DNA from: Yinghuangia elevatio | Lineage (GTDB): Bacteria > Actinomycetota > Actinomycetes > Streptomycetales > Streptomycetaceae | Length of the DNA: 64,000 bases | NCBI RefSeq assembly: GCF_040649515.1 | Contig: NZ_JBEZFP010000005.1 | Coordinates: 67,778-131,777 of the forward strand | Direction of reading: 5' to 3' | Shown: piece by piece, positions 59,844 to 64,000 of the stretch | Layout of the letters: each line of letters opens with the position of its first letter | How positions within the stretch are numbered: the stretch's first letter is position 1 | Position numbers and translations under genes: made by a program | The notes under the pieces: generated by a model | What the model saw: only the letters and a program-made list of their open reading frames with translations | The model's database searches: none | What the model was told of the DNA's origin: nothing

Positions 59844-61006
59844 GATGCCTGTTCGTCGTGCCCCCGTTCGCCGGGCACGTGAACCCGACCGTTGCGGTGG
59901 CCGCCGAACTGACCCGGCGCGGGCACGAAGTGGCCTGGTGCGGGCCGCCGGAGGTGCGACGGCTGCTACCGCCGGAGGCCGTGCTGCACCCGACCGGAGG
60001 CGGGCCCGAGGGCGGGTACACGGAGCTCCACGCCCGGTGGCGCGACCACCGCGGGGTGAACGCCCTGCGGTTCCTGGTCGAGGAGGTTCTCGTCCCGCTG
60101 GCCGAGCAGATGCGTCCCGGCGTCGACGAGGCGATAAGGGCCGTGCGTCCGCACGTGGTGGTCAGCGACCAGCAGGCGTTCGCGGGCGCGATCGCCGCCG
60201 AGTTGCACGGACTTCCGTGGGCCACCTCGGCAACGACATCGGTCGAGTTCACCCGGCCGTTCGAGGGGTTCCCCAAGGTGCACGCGTGGGTCGGCGAACG
60301 GGTGCGCGCGGTCGCCGCGCGGGCGGGCCTCGACGACGACTGGGACCCGCGGTTCTCCGCGCGGCTGGTGCTCGTCTTCTCCACGCCGGTGCTGGTCGGC
60401 GCGGACGGCGAAATGCCGCGACACCACCGGTACGTCGGACCGGCGTTCGGTGCGCGACCCGCTCCTGTCGACTTCCCCTGGGAGCGGCTCGCCGCCGACC
60501 GCCGCCGGGTCCTGGTCTCCCTGGGCACCCTCAACAGGGAGGCCGGGACGCGGTTCTACCCGGCGGTGGCGGAGGCGACCCGCTCGCTGGCGGACCGCGT
60601 GCAGGTGGTCATGTCGGTACCGGGTGAACTCCTCGGCGTGCACGACGGGCACGTGTTGGCACGGGAGTTCGTCCCCCAGCTCGACCTGCTCCCGCACCTG
60701 GACGCGGTGGTCACGCACGGCGGCCACAACACGGTGTGCGAGGCCCTGGCCTTCGGCCTGCCGCTGGTCGTCGCGCCGATCCGCGACGACCAGCCGCTGG
60801 TGGCCCAGCAGGTGGTGGCGGCCGGAGCGGGCGTGCGCGTGCGCTTCGGCCGCGCGCACGTCCCGGAGATACGCCAGGCGATCAGCGATGTGCTGGACAA
60901 GCCGGACTACCGCGCGGGCGCGTTGCGCGTGCGCGATTCCTTCGCCCGGGCAGGCGGCGCGAGTTCGGCGGCCGACGCCCTGGAGGAACTGGAGGCCATG
61001 CCGTGA
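59840..61006 (+). CDS. MGT-type (GT1) glycosyltransferase
   Basis: 388 aa from ATG 59840. FVVPPFAGHVNPTVAVAAELTRRGHEVAW is the GT1/MGT acceptor-side opening, and the donor-binding half has VSLGTLNREAGTRFY, LAREFVPQLDLLPHLDAVVTHGGHNTVCEALAFGLPLVVAPIRDDQPLVAQQVVAAGAGV, the macrolide-glycosyltransferase signature. A sugar is thus expected on the cluster's product. GTGA overlap with the next gene. Confidence 0.9.
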   Translation: MRCLFVVPPFAGHVNPTVAVAAELTRRGHEVAWCGPPEVRRLLPPEAVLHPTGGGPEGGYTELHARWRDHRGVNALRFLVEEVLVPLAEQMRPGVDEAIRAVRPHVVVSDQQAFAGAIAAELHGLPWATSATTSVEFTRPFEGFPKVHAWVGERVRAVAARAGLDDDWDPRFSARLVLVFSTPVLVGADGEMPRHHRYVGPAFGARPAPVDFPWERLAADRRRVLVSLGTLNREAGTRFYPAVAEATRSLADRVQVVMSVPGELLGVHDGHVLAREFVPQLDLLPHLDAVVTHGGHNTVCEALAFGLPLVVAPIRDDQPLVAQQVVAAGAGVRVRFGRAHVPEIRQAISDVLDKPDYRAGALRVRDSFARAGGASSAADALEELEAMP

Positions 61007-62850
61007 ACACCGTTTTCGAGCCGTTCCCGTGGCTGGCGCTGATCCTGCTGGCCGTCGTCGTCCTCGGCACGCTCCGGGCGCGGCACCGGCTGCGCGCGCT
61101 GCCGAGGCTTGCCGCGTCGCAGGACCCCCCGGCGCTGTCGGAGTACCGGTGGATCACCGCCGCGGGGGTGCGTCCGGACCGCGAACTCGCCGCGTCCGCA
61201 GCCGCGTACGCCCGGCACGAGGGACTGCTCGTACTCGACCTCGTTCCGGAGCGCATGCCGGTCGAGCCGCTCCTCGACCTGCTCGGCGACGTCGACCCCG
61301 GGCGGTTCCGCACCGACCCGGTGGCCGCCGGGCGCGGCGCCTGCCACGCGCTGCTGGTGCACGACAGCGTCCTGGAACGTTCGGAAACAGCTCCCGGCGA
61401 GAACCTGTCGCAGGTCGAACTCATCGCGGTCACGGCCCGGTTGAAGCAGTTCGCCCCGCGGGCCACCGGGCACGTGGTGGCGCCGGGACTGACCGCGCTG
61501 CGGCAGGATCCGCGTAGTGCCAAGGCGCGCATGCGGGCGTTCGGAGCGCCGCCTGCCGTGGGTTTCGCCGGGCTGCTGGGCCAGGCGGGCGCGTTCGTGG
61601 GGGCGGCGTACGCGACGCCCTTCTGGGGGCTGATGGCCCTCGCCGCGTGGTGGGTGCAGCCGTACGCGGTGCTGGCGGGCCGTTCTCCGGTGCGCCCGCG
61701 CGACGTGCACGGCGATGTCCTGGCCCGCCCGGCGATGGCCGTGTTCCGGTGGATCCGCGGGGTGGCCGGACCCACCGCTCCGGCCGAGCTGACGCCGGAG
61801 GAACTGGCCGCGATGCGCGCACGGTACGCCGACGATGCGGCGGACGGGACCGACCGCTTCTTCGAGGAGCGCCGCGACACGTGCCCGTGGTGCGGCTCCG
61901 ACCGCCTTGCGGTGCGGGTGCGCACGAAGGACCGTCTGCAGGGCAAGCCCGGGCGCTTCGTCCTCGAACGCTGCCGGGACTGCCAGGTCGTCTTCCAGAA
62001 CCCTCGGCTTTCCCCGACCGGACTCGACTACTACTACCGGGACTTCTACGACGGTCTCGCGGCGCGCGGCGCCGAGGCGATGTTCGCGACCATGTCGCGG
62101 CAATACCTGCGCCGGGCCCGGCTCGTGCGCCGGCACACCGCACCCGGCCGCTGGCTGGATGTCGGGACGGGCCACGCGCACATGTGCCTGGTCGCCAAGT
62201 CCGAGCTCCCGGACACCGTGTTCGACGGACTCGACCTGGGCGGCGGAGTCGAGGAGGCGGCCCGGCGCGGCTGGATCGAGCACGCGTACGTCGGGCAGTT
62301 CCCCGACCACGCGGACTCGCTCGCGGGGTCGTACGACGTCGTCAGCATGAACCACTACCTGGAGCACGTGCGCGACGTGTTCGCCGAACTCGACGCCGCC
62401 GCAAAGGTCGTGCAGCCAGGGGGCCATCTGCTGGTCGAGATCCCGGACCCGGAGTGCTGGTACGCCCGCCTGCTGCGCCGGCGCTGGCACCCCTGGTTCC
62501 AGCCGCAGCACCAACACCTGGTCCCGCTGGGCCGGTTGGCCGAGGCGCTGGCGGACCGCGGCTTCACGGTGGTCGAGGTCGAGCGCGGCCCGGCACACCA
62601 GGGCGGCATGTTCGTCGCGGCGGTGAGCCACACCATGACCGCCGTCGCACCGAATCCCCGGCAGCCGTGGATCCCCGGCGGGCCGACCGTGCTCCGCCGG
62701 ATCCGCCGTGCGGTCGGCGTCACCGTGTCCGTCCCCTTCTATATGGCGGCCGGTCTGCTGGACGCGCTGACTTCCGTCGCGGCACGCAACTTCGGGCGCG
62801 CGGGCGGCAGCGACGCGTACCGCCTGCTGGCCCGCAAGGACCCCGGCTGA
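61003..62850 (+). CDS. Zinc-ribbon SAM methyltransferase with membrane-associated N-terminal region
   Basis: 615 aa. One N-terminal membrane helix (LALILLAVVVLGTL), a ~230-residue region with two weak hydrophobic segments around 175-215 (GLLGQAGAFVGAAYATPFWGLMALAAWW), then a Cys4 ribbon CPWC...CRDC (~290-330), and a class I methyltransferase (~350-540: RWLDVGTGHAHMC, YDVVSMNHYLEHVRDVFAELDAAAKVVQPGGHLLVEIPDPECW). The ribbon-methyltransferase pair is like those modifying sugars or lipid heads. A further helix (~565-590, VSVPFYMAAGLLDALTS) ends the protein. GTG start in GTGA overlap. The N-terminal region resembles nothing I recognise. Confidence 0.8.
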   Translation: MNTVFEPFPWLALILLAVVVLGTLRARHRLRALPRLAASQDPPALSEYRWITAAGVRPDRELAASAAAYARHEGLLVLDLVPERMPVEPLLDLLGDVDPGRFRTDPVAAGRGACHALLVHDSVLERSETAPGENLSQVELIAVTARLKQFAPRATGHVVAPGLTALRQDPRSAKARMRAFGAPPAVGFAGLLGQAGAFVGAAYATPFWGLMALAAWWVQPYAVLAGRSPVRPRDVHGDVLARPAMAVFRWIRGVAGPTAPAELTPEELAAMRARYADDAADGTDRFFEERRDTCPWCGSDRLAVRVRTKDRLQGKPGRFVLERCRDCQVVFQNPRLSPTGLDYYYRDFYDGLAARGAEAMFATMSRQYLRRARLVRRHTAPGRWLDVGTGHAHMCLVAKSELPDTVFDGLDLGGGVEEAARRGWIEHAYVGQFPDHADSLAGSYDVVSMNHYLEHVRDVFAELDAAAKVVQPGGHLLVEIPDPECWYARLLRRRWHPWFQPQHQHLVPLGRLAEALADRGFTVVEVERGPAHQGGMFVAAVSHTMTAVAPNPRQPWIPGGPTVLRRIRRAVGVTVSVPFYMAAGLLDALTSVAARNFGRAGGSDAYRLLARKDPG

Positions 62851-62877
62851 CCGGCGTCCGCCGCTCCGCCCTTTCGT

Positions 62878-62900
62878 CCCCTCGTCCCCTCGTCCCCTCG
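62878..62900. repeat. CCCTCGTC repeat before the kinase-like gene
   Basis: TCGTCCCC is repeated about three times (62878-62900) in the 66-bp gap, followed by GAAAGGAACG, the ribosome site for the next gene. Confidence 0.75.
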
Positions 62901-62916
62901 GAAAGGAACGTCCCCG

Positions 62917-63972
62917 ATGCAGTTGATGGATCAGCGGGATGCCGACCCGGTCCTGCGGGTGGTGCCGTACACCTTCGTGCAGGCCTTCGGGTACGAGCCG
63001 GCCGGCGTGTGGACCGCCCCGTACGCGCTGCGGCTCGCGGGGGTGCCGGGCCGCAGCGGCATCGTGACGGCGTTGGGCTGGCAGGTCGTCATGGCCGCGG
63101 CACCCCGCACGGACGGGATCCTGCGGGCCGGATCCCTCAATCGGCCGGGCGACGCGGTCGAGATCGAGGTGCGGGGCGCGGTCGACCGGCCGGTCCCACC
63201 GTGGGCGGCACCCGTCGTCGACGCCGTGCACGCTCTCGCGGGCACCGCGCCGCAGAACGCCGGACTCGACCTGATCGTGCACGCCGACCTCCCCGACGCC
63301 GCGGGCCTCGCGCCGTCGGCACCGCTGACCTGCGCGGCGGCCTTGGCCTGGACCTCCTTCCACGGCCCCCAGCTCCCCGTCGCGGCGCTCGACGCCCTGC
63401 TGCGCAACGTCGTCGCACCCCCGGACGACACCGCCGACGCGGAGGCTCTGCGCTCGGCGGTCCTGTACGGCGGCGAGAGCCGCGCGCTCATCGTCGGCCC
63501 GGTCGGCCCGACCGGCGAACTCCCCCTGGACCTGGCCGCCGCGGGCCTGCGCGCCATGCTGGTGATCCCGCGCGACCGGGGCGTCCCGCACACCGGCATG
63601 GCCTCCGTCGTCGAGTCGCTGCGCGGCGCCCGCGACGAGACCGAGCGTGCGCAGCGCATGGAGGCGTACCTCCGGGACCGCGAACTCCCGCGTGCCCTCA
63701 GCCTGCTGACGGCCTCTCACCTGTCGCGCGTGCCGGGCTACGGCACGGGTTGGGCCGAGGCGGACGCCACGGTCGACGCGGTGAAGCTCGCGGGCGCGGT
63801 GGGCGCGCGCCTCGCGGGTGGCACGGGCAGCGCCGCGGTGACCGCGTTCGTCCCCGCTGCCCTGCTCTCCGGCGTCCGGGCCGCGGCCGTGTCGGCGTTC
63901 CGCGACCGCGGCCGCCTGACCCCGAGGTTCCTCACCGCCACCGGAGGCCGCCCCGCAGGCCCGGTCACCTAG
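62917..63972 (+). CDS. Galactokinase-like GHMP-fold protein with degenerate motifs
   Basis: 351 aa. Galactokinase-like order: FVQAFGYEPAGVWTAPYALRLAGVPGRSGIVTALGWQV in place of GRVNLIGEHTDYNGG, LPDAAGLAPSAPLTCAAALAW in place of the ATP-binding GAGLSSSAALE, and AGGTGSAAVTAFVPA in place of the GGGFGG motif. Overall shape and length fit galactokinase, but catalytic and phosphate-loop residues are altered. It may act as a regulator, a sugar-binding protein or a kinase with changed specificity for the sugar attached by the glycosyltransferase. Separate ribosome site; 66 bp after the methyltransferase. The last 28 bp of the window are noncoding. Confidence 0.65.
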   Translation: MQLMDQRDADPVLRVVPYTFVQAFGYEPAGVWTAPYALRLAGVPGRSGIVTALGWQVVMAAAPRTDGILRAGSLNRPGDAVEIEVRGAVDRPVPPWAAPVVDAVHALAGTAPQNAGLDLIVHADLPDAAGLAPSAPLTCAAALAWTSFHGPQLPVAALDALLRNVVAPPDDTADAEALRSAVLYGGESRALIVGPVGPTGELPLDLAAAGLRAMLVIPRDRGVPHTGMASVVESLRGARDETERAQRMEAYLRDRELPRALSLLTASHLSRVPGYGTGWAEADATVDAVKLAGAVGARLAGGTGSAAVTAFVPAALLSGVRAAAVSAFRDRGRLTPRFLTATGGRPAGPVT

Positions 63973-64000
63973 TGCTGTGACCGGAAAGGTTCACTGGATC

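Overview
The window is very GC-rich DNA with third-position GC bias, GTG/TTG starts, 4-bp GTGA/ATGA gene overlaps, DmdR/IdeR-type iron boxes, an EshA-like family 2B encapsulin, F420/PPOX-type enzymes, a DUF6421 protein and a hybrid iterative PKS. This points to a Streptomyces-like actinomycete chromosome, probably an accessory arm region rich in regulators and specialised metabolism. No rRNA, tRNA, CRISPR array, insertion sequence or phage gene was recognised.

Layout. (1) 1-8762: an iron-regulated siderophore locus. Two FecCD permease genes (one cut by the window edge) diverge from a lipoprotein receptor. Behind the receptor lies a tightly overlapped biosynthetic operon: ATP-grasp ligase, two IucA/IucC (NIS) synthetases and a type III PLP decarboxylase. 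(2) 8812-19054: single genes, including a zinc-finger SDR with an altered catalytic residue, an SDR/TetR divergent pair with twin operators, a HAPMO-like Baeyer-Villiger monooxygenase, a GNAT/TetR divergent pair whose two start codons lie in one 27-bp-arm palindrome, an acyltransferase-3 membrane protein, a P-loop kinase and a VIT-family membrane protein. (3) 19175-28232: a family 2B encapsulin shell gene flanked by two DUF4239 membrane proteins, a polyproline secreted protein, an AhpD-like protein, a large secreted beta-propeller/PKD/LGFP protein and a terpene-synthase-fold protein with degenerate metal motifs. (4) 28407-45605: housekeeping-like and accessory enzymes (DUF952, PPOX, threonine aldolase-SDR-DUF6421 operon, deacetylase-like Tat lipoprotein, SDR under a MerR-type promoter, methyltransferase, MarR-GNAT fusion, acyl-CoA dehydrogenase, two MpaB/DUF2236 proteins around a TetR, a VWA secreted pair and a LysR regulator).

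(5) 46230-63972: a seven-gene, mostly translationally coupled PUFA-synthase/hglE-like polyketide cluster. Protein 1 is NPD-NPD-KS-AT-ACP-KR. Protein 2 is KS-AT-DH with its own C-terminal phosphopantetheinyl transferase. These are followed by a free ACP, an alpha/beta hydrolase, an MGT-type glycosyltransferase, a zinc-ribbon methyltransferase with a membrane-associated N-terminus and a degenerate galactokinase-like GHMP protein. Together they suggest a reduced long-chain polyketide or fatty chain that is released, glycosylated and possibly methylated, i.e. a glycolipid. The divergent LysR gene at 44709-45605 is the best candidate regulator.

The most interesting loci are the PKS/glycolipid cluster, the encapsulin neighbourhood with its odd terpene-synthase-like protein, the siderophore operon with an ATP-grasp enzyme, and the palindrome that holds both start codons of a divergent gene pair. 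Functions come from reading protein motifs; no database search was possible.
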